From: an uncultured Frankineae bacterium
GTDB taxonomy: Bacteria > Actinomycetota > Actinomycetes > Mycobacteriales > SCTD01
Direction: 5' to 3'
DNA length: 26,529 nt
NCBI GenBank assembly: GCA_902805805.1
Contig: CADCUE010000233.1
Span: forward strand, 1 to 26,529
Each line of letters opens with the position of its first letter. Positions within the stretch are counted from its first letter, which is position 1. The position numbers and the translations under genes were made by a program. This document shows, one piece after another, positions 1 to 7,935 of this stretch. The notes under the pieces were generated by a model, which was given only the letters and a program-made list of their open reading frames with translations, did no database searches and was not told where the DNA came from.

Positions 1-1205
1 GGCGCCCGGGCGACAGCGGCCGTGACCTCCCCGGCGGACGGCACCGTGGCCGAGGTGCTGGTCGAGGACGGCGCCCAGGTCGCCGCCGGGACGGTGCTGG
101 TGCGCCTGTCGAGCCCGGCCGCACAGGACCGGCTGCACGAAGCCGAGCACGCGCTCGCGCGCGCCGAGGACGCCGTCGTCCCGGTGCCGCGCGCCGACCT
201 GCGGCCGCTGCAGGACTCGCTCGACGCCGCCGCGGCGGCGTCCTTCGCGGCCGGCCGCTCGGCCGCGGCCCTGGTCACCGATCCGGCGGCACGGGCCCGG
301 GCCGAGCAGGCGGTGCACCGGGCGGAGCAGCAGTACGCCGCGTCGAGCGCCGCCGCCCGGGCCACCCTCGCACAGGCCGACGCGAGCGCCGAGGGGCTCG
401 AGCAGGCCCTCGCCGCCGTGACCGGGAGCTCGCGCGCGTCGGCGCGGGCCGCGGTGGTCGCCGCGCAGGCGACGGTGGACGCCCTCGTCGTGCGGGCGCC
501 GCTGGCCGGCGTCGTCACCCTCGGCGCCGGCGACGCGGCGCCGACGGGCGGCGACGACCTCGCCGGCCTCGTCTCCCGCCTGCCCGAGGCGGTGCAGGGC
601 CAGGCCGAGCAGGCCCTCGGCGGGACCGGCGGGGCGGGGAGCACCGCCACCACGACGGCGGGGCTGTCGGTCGGTGCCCCTGTCCGCAGCGGCGCCCCGC
701 TGCTGACCGTCACCGACCTCAGTGCGCTGACCGTCACCGCCGAGGTCGACGAGACCGACGTGCTGCTCGTGAAGACCGGCGTCGCGGCGCTCGTCGAGGT
801 CGACGCCGTGCCCGGCGCGCAGTACCCCGCCACCGTCACCGCCGTGGACCTCGCGCCGACCACCAGCTCGCGCGGTGGAGTGAGCTACGGCGTCCGGCTG
901 GCCCTGCGGGGCGGACGGACGGCGGACGAGGCGCCCGCCCCGCCCCCTCGGCCGGGGATGAGCGCCGTCGTCGACCTGCAGGTGCGCACCGCCCGGAACG
1001 CCGTCGCCGTGCCGTCCGCCTCCGTCGTGCGCGACGGGGGGTCCGACGCCGTCTTCGTCGTCGAGCAGGGCCGGGCGGTCCGCCGCGAGATCCGCGTCGG
1101 CGCGCAGGGCGAGGCGCTCGTGCAGGTGCTGGCCGGTCTGGAACCCGGCGCCCGCGTCGTCGTGCGTGACGCCGACCGCCTGCGCGACGGCCAGGCCGTC
1201 CGCAC

Positions 1206-1209
<4 letters not shown>
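1..1209 (+). CDS. HlyD/MacA-like periplasmic adaptor subunit (5' partial)
   Basis: Membrane-fusion (adaptor) subunit of a MacAB-type ABC exporter, expected to be anchored in the cytoplasmic membrane and to work with the ATPase and permease that follow. The reading frame is open to base 1 and the first half-lipoyl motif (PADGTVAEVLVEDGAQV) begins almost immediately, so the N-terminal membrane anchor lies outside the window; the GTG at 22 is probably not the true start. Numbering from that GTG: first half-lipoyl segment about 1-35, Ala/Glu/Arg-rich alpha-hairpin about 35-150, second half-lipoyl from about 155 (VVRAPLAGVVTLGAG) interrupted by a Gly/Ala/Thr-rich insert near 190-215, beta-barrel about 232-310 and membrane-proximal domain to 395. 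The stop overlaps the GTG of the ATPase gene by 4 bp, indicating translational coupling. Family assignment is firm; the substrate is unknown. Confidence 0.85.
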
Positions 1210-1895
<686 letters not shown>

Positions 1896-1905
1896 CCCCG
1901 GACCG

Positions 1906-3093
1906 ATGAGGCTGGCCGAGGCCTTCCGCGTCGCGGTCACGGCGCTGCGGGCCAACCGCCTGCGCAGCCTGCTGACCATGCTCGGCGTCGTGATCGGGGT
2001 GGCCGCCGTCGTCGTGCTGGTGGCCATCGGCACGGGGGCCAAGCAGGAGGTCGAGCAGCAGGTCAACGGCCTGGGGGCCAACCTGGTCGTCGTCGTCCCG
2101 GGGCGGCTGGAGATCGGCTCGGCCCCGACGCGCAGCCGCCTGCAGCTCGACGACGCCGAGGCGCTCGGTCGCGAGCTCGGCCAGCCGGGGCGGATCGCCG
2201 TCACCATCTCCAGCGGCGAGAACGTCCGCTTCGGCAGCCGCAGCCGCTTCGCCACCGTGTCGGGCACCAACCCGGCGGTGCCCGAGGTGTTCGTGCGTCC
2301 GATCGCGCGCGGCAGCTACCTGCGCGACAGCGACGTGGACACCCGCCGCCGGGTGGCGGTGATCGGCAGCGGCATCGCCGACGCGCTGTTCGACGGCGCC
2401 GACCCGCTGGGCCGCACCCTGTCGGTCGGCGGGGTCCGCTTCCGGGTGATCGGCGTGTTCACGCAGGTCGGCTCCAGCCTCGGCGCGAACCGCGACGACG
2501 AGGTGCACATCCCGGTCACCGCGGCGCAGCGGCTGTTCGGCGACGTCCGGATCGACGCCCTCGCCGTCAAGGCCCCGTCGACCGACGACATCGAGCGGAC
2601 CCGGCGGGACGCGCTGGCCGTGCTCGCCGACCGCTATCCCGACGAGGAGTTCAGCGCGGTCACCCAGGACCAGATCCTCGGCACGGTGGGCCGGATCCTC
2701 GGCCTGCTGACGACCGTGCTGGCCGCGATCGCGGCCATCAGCCTGCTCGTCGGCGGGGTCGGCGTCAGCAACATCATGCTGGTCAGCGTCCGCGAGCGGA
2801 CCCGCGAGATCGGTCTGCGCAAGGCCGTCGGCGCCCGCACCCGCGACATCACCCTGCAGTTCCTGCTGGAAGCCGTCCTGCTGACCACCGTCGGCGGCGT
2901 GATCGGCATCGCCCTGGGGGTAGGAGGGTCGCTGGGCCTGGCCGCCCTCGTCGACCAGCTCCCTGCCGTGGTCACCTGGTGGTCACCGGTGCTGGCCTTC
3001 ACGGTCAGCGCAGCGGTCGGGATCTTCTTCGGCGTCGTGCCGGCCCGCCGCGCCGGTCGCCTCGACCCGGTGGTGGCGCTCCGCACAGAATGA
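1906..3093 (+). CDS. MacB-like FtsX-family ABC transporter permease
   Basis: Integral membrane subunit of the exporter, 395 aa. Residues 20-43 form the first membrane helix after the family's N-terminal pattern ALRANRLRSLLTMLGVVIG; about 44-260 is the extracytoplasmic MacB periplasmic core domain; about 262-293, 318-347 and 358-382 are the three C-terminal helices of the FtsX domain. The conserved cytoplasmic loop RTREIGLRKAVGART (298-312) and terminal ARRAGRLDPVVALR (380-393) are present. It sits 10 bp after the ATPase gene with no clear Shine-Dalgarno, so it probably relies on coupled translation. It resembles 'mechanochemical' MacB-type permeases with a separate ATPase; substrate unknown. 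Confidence 0.92.
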   Translation: MRLAEAFRVAVTALRANRLRSLLTMLGVVIGVAAVVVLVAIGTGAKQEVEQQVNGLGANLVVVVPGRLEIGSAPTRSRLQLDDAEALGRELGQPGRIAVTISSGENVRFGSRSRFATVSGTNPAVPEVFVRPIARGSYLRDSDVDTRRRVAVIGSGIADALFDGADPLGRTLSVGGVRFRVIGVFTQVGSSLGANRDDEVHIPVTAAQRLFGDVRIDALAVKAPSTDDIERTRRDALAVLADRYPDEEFSAVTQDQILGTVGRILGLLTTVLAAIAAISLLVGGVGVSNIMLVSVRERTREIGLRKAVGARTRDITLQFLLEAVLLTTVGGVIGIALGVGGSLGLAALVDQLPAVVTWWSPVLAFTVSAAVGIFFGVVPARRAGRLDPVVALRTE

Positions 3094-3125
3094 CCGGGAC
3101 ACGACCGGGACGGGAGAGGGCGCAC

Positions 3126-4316
3126 GTGAGCGACTCGACGCTGGTGGTCTGGGACGACGTCTTCACCGACTACGACTTCGGCGCGACCCATCCGCTCCGG
3201 CCGCTGCGGCTGGAGCTGACGATGGCGCTGGCCGGGCAGCTGGGAGTCCTGGACCGGCCGGGGGTCACGGTCGGCGCCCCCACGTCGGCCTCCGACGACC
3301 TGCTGGAGCTGGTCCACGACCCGATGTACGTCGCCTCGGTCAAGCGGGCACCGGACGACCTCATGGGCCGGCTGTCGCTGCGCTACGGCCTCGGCACCGG
3401 TGACGTGCCGGTCTTCGACCGGATGCACGAGGCGGCTGCGCTGGTCACCGGGGCGACCGTCGACGCGGCCCGGGCGGTCTGGACCGGAGCCCAGCAGCAC
3501 GCGGTCAACATCTCCGGCGGCCTGCACCACGCCATGCGCGACCGGGCGTCCGGCTTCTGCGTCTACGACGACCCGGCGGTCGCGATCGCCTGGCTGCTCG
3601 CGCAGGGAGCGACGCGGGTGGCCTACGTCGACGTCGACGTGCACCACGGCGACGGCGTCGAGGCGGCCTTCTACGACGACCCGCGGGTGCTCACGCTGTC
3701 GATGCACGAGAGCGGCCGCACGCTGTTCCCGGGCACCGGCTGGGCCGACCAGGTCGGCTCCGGCGAGGGCGTGGGCGCCAACGTCAACGTCGCCCTGCCG
3801 ATGGGCACCGGGGACGCCGGCTGGCTGCGGGCCTTCGAGGCGGTCGTCCCGCCGGTCCTGCGCGCCTTCTCGCCGCAGGTGATGCTCACCCAGCACGGCT
3901 GCGACACCCACGCCCTGGACCCGCTGGCCCATCTCATGATGAGCGTCGACGGGCAGCGCGTCGCCTACCGCCGCCTGCACGAGCTGGCTCACGAGCTGTG
4001 CGGGGGCAAGTGGATCGCCGTCGGCGGAGGCGGCTACGAGCCGGTGCAGGTCGTGCCCCGGGCGTGGACGCACCTGCTCGCCGAGGTGACCGGTGCGCCG
4101 CTCGACGGCGCAACCCCGGGCGACTGGCGCGACCTGGCTCAGCGCCGCGGGCAGGAGCTGGCGCCGACGAGCCTGACCGACGGCCAGGACCCGGCGTTCG
4201 TCGCGTGGGAGGGCGGCAGCGGTGACCCCGACGACGCCGTCGACCGGGCGGTGCTCGAGACGCGGGAGGCGACGTTCCCCCACCTCGGGCTCGAGCCGCT
4301 CGCGGCGCAGGGGTGA
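3126..4316 (+). CDS. acuC: AcuC-family zinc-dependent protein deacetylase
   Basis: Class I HDAC-fold lysine deacetylase of the AcuC type, 396 aa. In bacteria with characterised AcuC the enzyme reactivates acetylated acetyl-CoA synthetase. Active-site features: catalytic His pair 134-135 in GGLHHAM, SGFCVYDD (142-149), zinc ligands Asp171 and His173 in DVDVHHGDG, Asp260 in TQHGCDTH, and transition-state Tyr304 in GGGGY. The GTG at 3126 is preferred because a GGGAGAGGG ribosome-binding site lies at 3112-3120 and the protein then starts at the family's LVVWDDVFTDYDFG; an in-frame start at 2979 would lie inside the permease gene. The stop overlaps the next GTG by 4 bp. Physiological substrates here are unknown; one candidate is the acyl-CoA ligase at 14800. 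Confidence 0.93.
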   Translation: MSDSTLVVWDDVFTDYDFGATHPLRPLRLELTMALAGQLGVLDRPGVTVGAPTSASDDLLELVHDPMYVASVKRAPDDLMGRLSLRYGLGTGDVPVFDRMHEAAALVTGATVDAARAVWTGAQQHAVNISGGLHHAMRDRASGFCVYDDPAVAIAWLLAQGATRVAYVDVDVHHGDGVEAAFYDDPRVLTLSMHESGRTLFPGTGWADQVGSGEGVGANVNVALPMGTGDAGWLRAFEAVVPPVLRAFSPQVMLTQHGCDTHALDPLAHLMMSVDGQRVAYRRLHELAHELCGGKWIAVGGGGYEPVQVVPRAWTHLLAEVTGAPLDGATPGDWRDLAQRRGQELAPTSLTDGQDPAFVAWEGGSGDPDDAVDRAVLETREATFPHLGLEPLAAQG

Positions 4317-5086
4317 GTCTCGACCCGACCGCCCTGCGCGAGCACCTGGTCAGCACCCGCATCGCCGGCGAGGTCGCCACCTCCCGCGAGGAGAACATCC
4401 GCAACGCCGGGCGGATGGCCGAGGGGCGGGTCAAGTACGACTTCGGGCTCGTGCCGCGCCGCGCCTGGACGACGGACGAGGTGATGGAGGTGATGGCCCG
4501 CCGCTGCGGGACCTCCGCCGACCTCGCCGTGCGGGCCGGCGTCGACACGATCGACCCCGACCTGACGGTGGCGCAGCTCGAGCGCTGGCGGGACCGCCTG
4601 GCCAAGGCGGCCGCCGACGGTCAGCGGGTGCTGCTGGCCACCGGCCACCCGACCGGCATCCTCGTCGTGCACCTGTCCGTCGCGGCGGCGCTGCGTGCCG
4701 CGGGGGCCGAGGTGCTGGTGCCGGACCTGCGCTGGTCCTGGGCCTGGCCGGACGGCTGGGGACGCGACCGGGCGCGCCACGTCCGGGCGGTCAACGGCGT
4801 GCACGTGCTGGCCTCGGGCGGCGAGCTGCTGCACACCCACGAGCCGGAGCCCATGCGGGCGCTGCTCGCCGTGCTGGACGAGCCGCCGGACCTCGTCGTC
4901 GCGGACCACGGCTGGGCCGGCGCCGCTGCGGAGGCCGGCATCGAGACGCTGGCCATGGCCGACTGCAACGACCCGGCCCTGTTCGTCGCCGAGGAGGAGG
5001 GCAAGCCGGTGGTCACGGTCCCGCTCGACGACAACGTCCTGCCTCCGCTGTACGACCCGATCTCTGCGTTCGTGACCGCGTGGTGA
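4313..5086 (+). CDS. Conserved actinobacterial phosphatase-like protein
   Basis: 257-aa soluble protein with no signal peptide or membrane helix. It resembles proteins that actinobacterial genomes label simply 'phosphatase' (from memory Pfam PF15698) and that commonly follow acuC; I know of no firm biochemical role. Visible conserved-looking polar motifs are TGHPTG (110-115), DHGWAG (198-203), ADCNDP (216-221) and PLDDN (237-241), spaced as in an alpha/beta fold with Asp/His/Asn active-site residues. The N-terminal segment REENIRNAGRMAEGRVKYDFGLVPRRAW reads as a conserved cap. The GTG start overlaps the acuC stop (GTGA), so the two are probably co-translated. The function label is inference from family naming. 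Confidence 0.7.
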   Translation: MSLDPTALREHLVSTRIAGEVATSREENIRNAGRMAEGRVKYDFGLVPRRAWTTDEVMEVMARRCGTSADLAVRAGVDTIDPDLTVAQLERWRDRLAKAAADGQRVLLATGHPTGILVVHLSVAAALRAAGAEVLVPDLRWSWAWPDGWGRDRARHVRAVNGVHVLASGGELLHTHEPEPMRALLAVLDEPPDLVVADHGWAGAAAEAGIETLAMADCNDPALFVAEEEGKPVVTVPLDDNVLPPLYDPISAFVTAW

Positions 5087-5222
5087 CGGGCTGCCACTGG
5101 TCTGCCTGCCCGAGCGGCTGTGCGGAACCGGTCGGCGCGGTTACCCTTCGGCCAGCACGGGCGCGTCCGATGCCACCGGTGGGGAAGCCGGGAGCGCGAC
5201 GCGCGCTGACGGTGGGGTCCGG
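5087..5222. other. 136-bp intergenic region upstream of the HTH gene
   Basis: Non-coding stretch between the phosphatase-like gene and the small HTH gene. A weak -10-like TACCCT lies at 5142-5147 without a convincing -35, and GGTGGGG just before 5220 could act as ribosome-binding site for the ATG at 5223. No clear hairpin terminator or RNA gene was seen. Confidence 0.4.
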
Positions 5223-5414
5223 ATGAGCAGCTTGTCGGAGATGAAGTTCCTGACCGTGGCCGAGGTGGCCGCGGTCATGCGGGTGTCCAAGATGACGGTC
5301 TACCGGCTCGTGCACAGCGGCGAGCTCGCCTCCGTGCGGGTCGGCCGGTCCTTCCGCGTGCCCGAGCGCGCCGTCCACACCTACCTCGGCGCAGGCTTCC
5401 ACGAGGTCGGCTGA
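5223..5414 (+). CDS. Excisionase-type (HTH_17) small DNA-binding protein, Rv0500A-like
   Basis: 63-aa single-domain DNA-binding protein with a MerR/excisionase-type winged helix-turn-helix spanning residues 8-58. The hallmark segment FLTVAEVAAVMRVSKMTVYR (9-28) holds helix-turn-helix 1, followed by LVHSGEL and the wing VRVGRSFRVPERAV. It closely resembles, from memory, M. tuberculosis Rv0500A, which likewise sits immediately before the bS22 gene, so this is a core actinobacterial regulator rather than a phage excisionase; no integrase is present nearby. Target and role are unknown. ATG 5223 is the only start giving the complete domain. A hairpin at 5419-5439 follows the stop. Confidence 0.88.
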   Translation: MSSLSEMKFLTVAEVAAVMRVSKMTVYRLVHSGELASVRVGRSFRVPERAVHTYLGAGFHEVG

Positions 5415-5418
5415 GCGC

Positions 5419-5439
5419 TCGGCCCCCGGCACCGGCCGA
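5419..5439 (+). terminator. Possible hairpin terminator after the HTH gene
   Basis: Inverted repeat TCGGCC (5419-5424) / GGCCGA (5434-5439) with a 9-nt loop, starting 4 nt after the HTH stop codon. There is no T-run, which is usual in GC-rich actinobacteria. A -10-like TAGGCT follows at 5444-5449, suggesting transcription ends and restarts before bS22. Confidence 0.4.
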
Positions 5440-5443
5440 CGGG

Positions 5444-5449
5444 TAGGCT
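5444..5449 (+). promoter_or_regulatory. Candidate -10 element for bS22
   Basis: TAGGCT matches the actinobacterial -10 pattern TANNNT and lies 55 nt upstream of the bS22 GTG, after a possible terminator. No good -35 was found, so this is a weak call. Confidence 0.35.
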
Positions 5450-5504
5450 GACCGCTCCTCGGCGATCCGCCGACCCCCAAGCACACCCGAGCAGAGGTTC
5501 TCAC

Positions 5505-5603
5505 GTGGGTTCCGTCATCAAGAAGCGCCGCAAGCGGATGGCCAAGAAGAAGCACCGCAAGCTGCTGAAGAAGACCCGCGTCCAGCGCCGCAACAAGAAG
5601 TAG
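5505..5603 (+). CDS. Small ribosomal subunit protein bS22 (32 aa, AURKAIP1/COX24-like)
   Basis: Very short, extremely basic protein: 33 codons including stop, start GTG, beginning [19 protein letters not shown] and ending in RVQRRNKK, with about half its residues Lys or Arg. It matches the AURKAIP1/COX24 C-terminal domain family represented by M. tuberculosis Rv0500B. The mycobacterial homologue was identified in the M. smegmatis 70S structure as bS22, an RNA-binding small-subunit protein. The weak GCAGAGG at 5491-5497 may serve as ribosome-binding site. Its place between the excisionase-type HTH gene and the SDR gene is the conserved actinobacterial arrangement. It is short enough that length-filtered gene calling would miss it. 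Confidence 0.93.
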   Translation: MGSVIKKRRKRMAKKKHRKLLKKTRVQRRNKK

Positions 5604-5638
5604 GAGCCACCCGTCCGGGGTCCTCGGTGCCGGGATCG

Positions 5639-5660
5639 CCCGCCGACGGCGGCCGCCGGG
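5639..5660 (+). terminator. GC-rich overlapping palindromes downstream of bS22
   Basis: Two overlapping inverted repeats: CCGCCG-A-CGGCGG at 5640-5652 and CGGCGGCCGCCG from 5647. They lie about 36 nt after the bS22 stop and just before the SDR promoter, a position that fits a terminator, but there is no T-tract and short GC palindromes are common in this DNA. Confidence 0.3.
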
Positions 5661-5667
5661 ACGCCCG

Positions 5668-5680
5668 TAGGATCGACGGC
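5668..5680 (+). promoter_or_regulatory. -10 element for a leaderless SDR transcript
   Basis: TAGGAT (5668-5673) is followed by 7 nt and then the GTG at 5681. This spacing puts transcription start at or within a base or two of the start codon, the arrangement of actinobacterial leaderless mRNAs, and no Shine-Dalgarno is present. This supports 5681 rather than the in-frame GTG at 5627. Confidence 0.5.
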
Positions 5681-6763
5681 GTGACCGCACGCGCTGGACG
5701 TCCTCGCGTCGTGCTCGTCACGGGCGTCAGCCGCTACCTCGGCAGCCGGCTGGCCGGGATCCTCGCCTCGGACCCCACGATCGAGCGGGTCATCGGGGTG
5801 GACACCGTCGCGCCCCGCCGCGAGCAGCGCCCGCTGCTCGGCCGCACCGAGTTCGTGCGGGCCGACATCCGCAACCCGCTCATCGCGAAGGTCATCGCCT
5901 CCGCCGACGTCGACACGGTCGTGCACCTGAACGTCATCGCCACCCCGCTCGGCGCCGGGGGCCGCACGGCGATGAAGGAGATCAACGTCATCGGGACGAT
6001 GCAGCTGCTCGCCGCGTGCCAGAAGGCGCCGAGCATGCGCACGCTGGTGGTCAAGTCGACGACCGCCGTCTACGGGTCGAGCCCGCGCGATCCGGCGCTG
6101 TTCACCGAGGAGCTCGCGCCGCGCTCGCTGCCCAAGGCCGGCTACGCCAAGGACGCGGTCGAGGTCGAGGGGTACGTGCGGGGCTTCGGCCGCCGGCGGC
6201 CGGACGTGACGCTCACCCTGCTGCGCTTCACCAACTTCATCGGGGCCTCGATCGAGACCCCGCTGACGCGCTACCTCACGCTGCCGGTGGTGCCGACGGT
6301 CCTGGGCTTCGACCCCCGCATCCAGCTGTGCCACGAGGACGACGGTCTCGAGGTCCTGCGCCGGTCGGTCAGCGGCGACCACCCGGGGATCTTCAACGTC
6401 GGAGGACAGGGGGTGCTGCTCCTGTCGCAGGCGCTGCGGCGGCTCGGCCGTCCGGCAATGCCGGTGCCGTCGCCGGCCGTGTCCCTGGTGGCGCGCGCCT
6501 TCCGCGGTGCCGGTGTCGTCGACTTCTCGCCCGAGCAGATGCGCTACCTCGAGCACGGTCGCGTCGCGGACGTGACGCGACTGCGGGAGGCGTTCGGGTG
6601 GGGTCCGCGTCCCACCGCGGAGGCCTTCGCCGACTTCGTCGCGGCGGCGCGGCCGCGGCTGATCGATCCCGAGCGGGCCTGCGCGGCGGAGCAGAAGATC
6701 CTCGACGTCCTGACGCGAGGTCGCGTCGTCTCCCCGTCCTCCCCTGGAGTCCTCGGTGCCTGA
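5681..6763 (+). CDS. NAD-dependent epimerase/dehydratase-like SDR (Rv0501/'GalE2'-like)
   Basis: Extended-type short-chain dehydrogenase fold, 360 aa from GTG 5681. The N-terminal NAD-binding motif is TGVSRYLG (14-21), with VDTVVHLNVIA (77-87) at the cofactor edge and the Ser/Thr cluster KSTTAVYG (125-132). The expected catalytic Tyr-x-x-x-Lys reads Y155-A-K-D-A159, so the Lys is missing at +4. The same PKxxYxKDxxxxEGYVR context is, from memory, present in M. tuberculosis Rv0501, so this is a family trait. UDP-sugar epimerase activity should therefore not be assumed. The gene overlaps the acyltransferase GTG by 8 bp, implying coupled expression and perhaps a shared role in envelope lipid metabolism. 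Sure of the fold, unsure of the reaction. Confidence 0.85.
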   Translation: MTARAGRPRVVLVTGVSRYLGSRLAGILASDPTIERVIGVDTVAPRREQRPLLGRTEFVRADIRNPLIAKVIASADVDTVVHLNVIATPLGAGGRTAMKEINVIGTMQLLAACQKAPSMRTLVVKSTTAVYGSSPRDPALFTEELAPRSLPKAGYAKDAVEVEGYVRGFGRRRPDVTLTLLRFTNFIGASIETPLTRYLTLPVVPTVLGFDPRIQLCHEDDGLEVLRRSVSGDHPGIFNVGGQGVLLLSQALRRLGRPAMPVPSPAVSLVARAFRGAGVVDFSPEQMRYLEHGRVADVTRLREAFGWGPRPTAEAFADFVAAARPRLIDPERACAAEQKILDVLTRGRVVSPSSPGVLGA

Positions 6764-7715
6764 GCGCAGTGCCGGCCGCGCGGCCGCGCGGCCCGACAAC
6801 GTCATCCCGCTGCGGGAGGACCAGCCGGGGGCGCCGCGCACGGCCGAGCCTGCGGGTCCGCCTCCCGAGCCGACCGACTGGGAGCGCAAGCTCGCGGGCG
6901 GCCTGGCGTTCCTGCGCCGCCGGATCACGGGCGACTACCCGGTCGACGACTTCGGCTTCGACGCCGACCTCACCGAGCACGTGCTCCTGCCGCCGCTGCG
7001 GCCGCTCTACGACACGTGGTTCCGCGTCGAGACGCGGGGCCTGGACAACGTCCCGGACACCGGGGCGGCGCTGGTCGTGGCGAACCACTCGGGCACCCTG
7101 CCGCTGGACGCGCTCATGACGTCGCTGGCGCTGCTGGACCACCACCCCGCCCACCGGCACCTGCGGATGCTGGCCGCCGACCTCGTGTTCTCCGTCCCGG
7201 TCCTCGCCCCCCTCGCCCGCAAGGGCGGCAACACGCTGGCCTGCAACGCCGACGCCGAGCGCCTGCTGGCCGGTGGCGAGCTCGTCGGCGTCTGGCCGGA
7301 GGGCTACAAGGGGATCGGCAAGCCGTTCCGCGAGCGCTACAAGCTCCAGCGCTTCGGGCGCGGCGGCTTCGTGTCCGCGGCCCTGCGCACCGGTGCACCG
7401 ATCATCCCCTGCTCGATCGTCGGGGCGGAGGAGACCTATCCGATGCTCGGCAACGCCAAGACGCTGGCCCGCCTGCTCGGTCTGCCGTACCTCCCGATCA
7501 CGCCGACGTTCCCGCTGCTCGGTCCGCTCGGCGCCGTCCCGCTCCCGTCGAAGTGGATCATCGAGTTCGGCGAGCCGATCGAGACCGCAGAGCTCGGCGG
7601 CCCTGCGGCCGCGGACGACCCGATGCTGGTCTTCAACCTCACCGACCAGGTGCGCGAGACGATCCAGTCGACGCTCTACACGCTGCTCATGCAGCGGCGG
7701 TCGGTGTTCTTCTAG
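6756..7715 (+). CDS. PlsC-like lysophospholipid acyltransferase family protein (Rv0502-like)
   Basis: 319-aa acyltransferase-fold protein expected to transfer an acyl chain to a glycerol- or sugar-linked lipid at the membrane inner face. Residues 1-40 are a Pro/Ala-rich tail; the domain runs from about 75 to 300. Block I is N110-H111-SGTLPL-D118, six residues between His and Asp instead of the HX4D of classical PlsC. Block III is VWPEGYKG (179-186), the counterpart of FPEGTRS. Hydrophobic stretches include LGLPYLPITPTFPLLGPLG near 241-259. It overlaps the SDR gene by 8 bp. From memory M. tuberculosis Rv0501/Rv0502 show the same pairing. The acyl donor and acceptor are unknown. Confidence 0.85.
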   Translation: MPERSAGRAAARPDNVIPLREDQPGAPRTAEPAGPPPEPTDWERKLAGGLAFLRRRITGDYPVDDFGFDADLTEHVLLPPLRPLYDTWFRVETRGLDNVPDTGAALVVANHSGTLPLDALMTSLALLDHHPAHRHLRMLAADLVFSVPVLAPLARKGGNTLACNADAERLLAGGELVGVWPEGYKGIGKPFRERYKLQRFGRGGFVSAALRTGAPIIPCSIVGAEETYPMLGNAKTLARLLGLPYLPITPTFPLLGPLGAVPLPSKWIIEFGEPIETAELGGPAAADDPMLVFNLTDQVRETIQSTLYTLLMQRRSVFF

Positions 7716-7831
7716 CGGTCCTGCGATGGTCGTCGAGCAGGAGCGCCTGCCGACGGCGACGGGAGCAGTACGCCGGGGTCGGGCTCGGTGGTCGTGGTGC
7801 GGTGCCCCGGGCTCGAGGTGCCCGTGCCCAT

Positions 7832-7854
7832 CGGCCGCTCAGCGGATGCGGCCG
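7832..7854 (+). terminator. Possible hairpin terminator before the HNH gene
   Basis: Perfect 7-bp GC stem CGGCCGC (7832-7838) / GCGGCCG (7848-7854) with a 9-nt loop. It lies between the conserved operon and the SOS promoter and could isolate the HNH gene from upstream readthrough. No T-run follows. Confidence 0.35.
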
Positions 7855-7901
7855 CCCGTGCTGCCAGGCGGCGGGTCGTCCACAGGTGGAGGTCGCGCTG
7901 C

Positions 7902-7930
7902 TTGCTCGTCGAACGTGTGTTCGATACGAT
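7902..7930 (+). promoter_or_regulatory. SigA-type promoter of the HNH gene (leaderless)
   Basis: The -35 TTGCTC (7902-7907) and -10 TACGAT (7925-7930) are separated by exactly 17 bp. The start codon ATG begins at 7936, 5 nt after the -10, so the mRNA should begin at or next to the ATG with no leader or Shine-Dalgarno. The spacer is almost wholly filled by a LexA box. Confidence 0.65.
7909..7924. promoter_or_regulatory. LexA operator (SOS box)
   Basis: TCGAACGTGTGTTCGA is a full match to the actinobacterial SOS box TCGAAC-N4-GTTCGA. It occupies the spacer between -35 and -10, so bound LexA would block RNA polymerase directly and DNA damage would relieve it. LexA control of DUF222/HNH (13E12-type) genes is documented in M. 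tuberculosis. Confidence 0.85.
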
Positions 7931-7935
7931 GGGTC

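Larger units (their letters stand above)
7716..7935 (+). other. 220-bp intergenic region before the HNH gene
   Basis: Largest gene-free stretch in the window. It holds a possible stem TCCTGC (7719-7724) / GCAGGA (7737-7742) just after the acyltransferase stop, a stronger hairpin at 7832-7854, and the SOS-box promoter at 7902-7930. No coding potential with a plausible start was recognised. Confidence 0.6.

Noticed and set aside
2979..3125. Longer N-terminus for AcuC
   Set aside because: It would lie within the permease gene and is Arg-rich without family similarity; a good ribosome-binding site precedes GTG 3126.
5223..5414. Phage or integrative-element excisionase
   Set aside because: The HTH type is shared with excisionases, but there is no integrase or attachment repeat nearby and the gene's neighbours match the conserved chromosomal context.
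7719..7742. Stem TCCTGC/GCAGGA after the acyltransferase gene
   Set aside because: Six-bp stem with a 12-nt loop and no T-run; noted in the intergenic entry but too weak to call a terminator.
7273..7935. Upstream extension of the HNH reading frame
   Set aside because: The frame is open but overlaps the acyltransferase gene and crosses the SOS-box promoter; the promoter sets the start at 7936.
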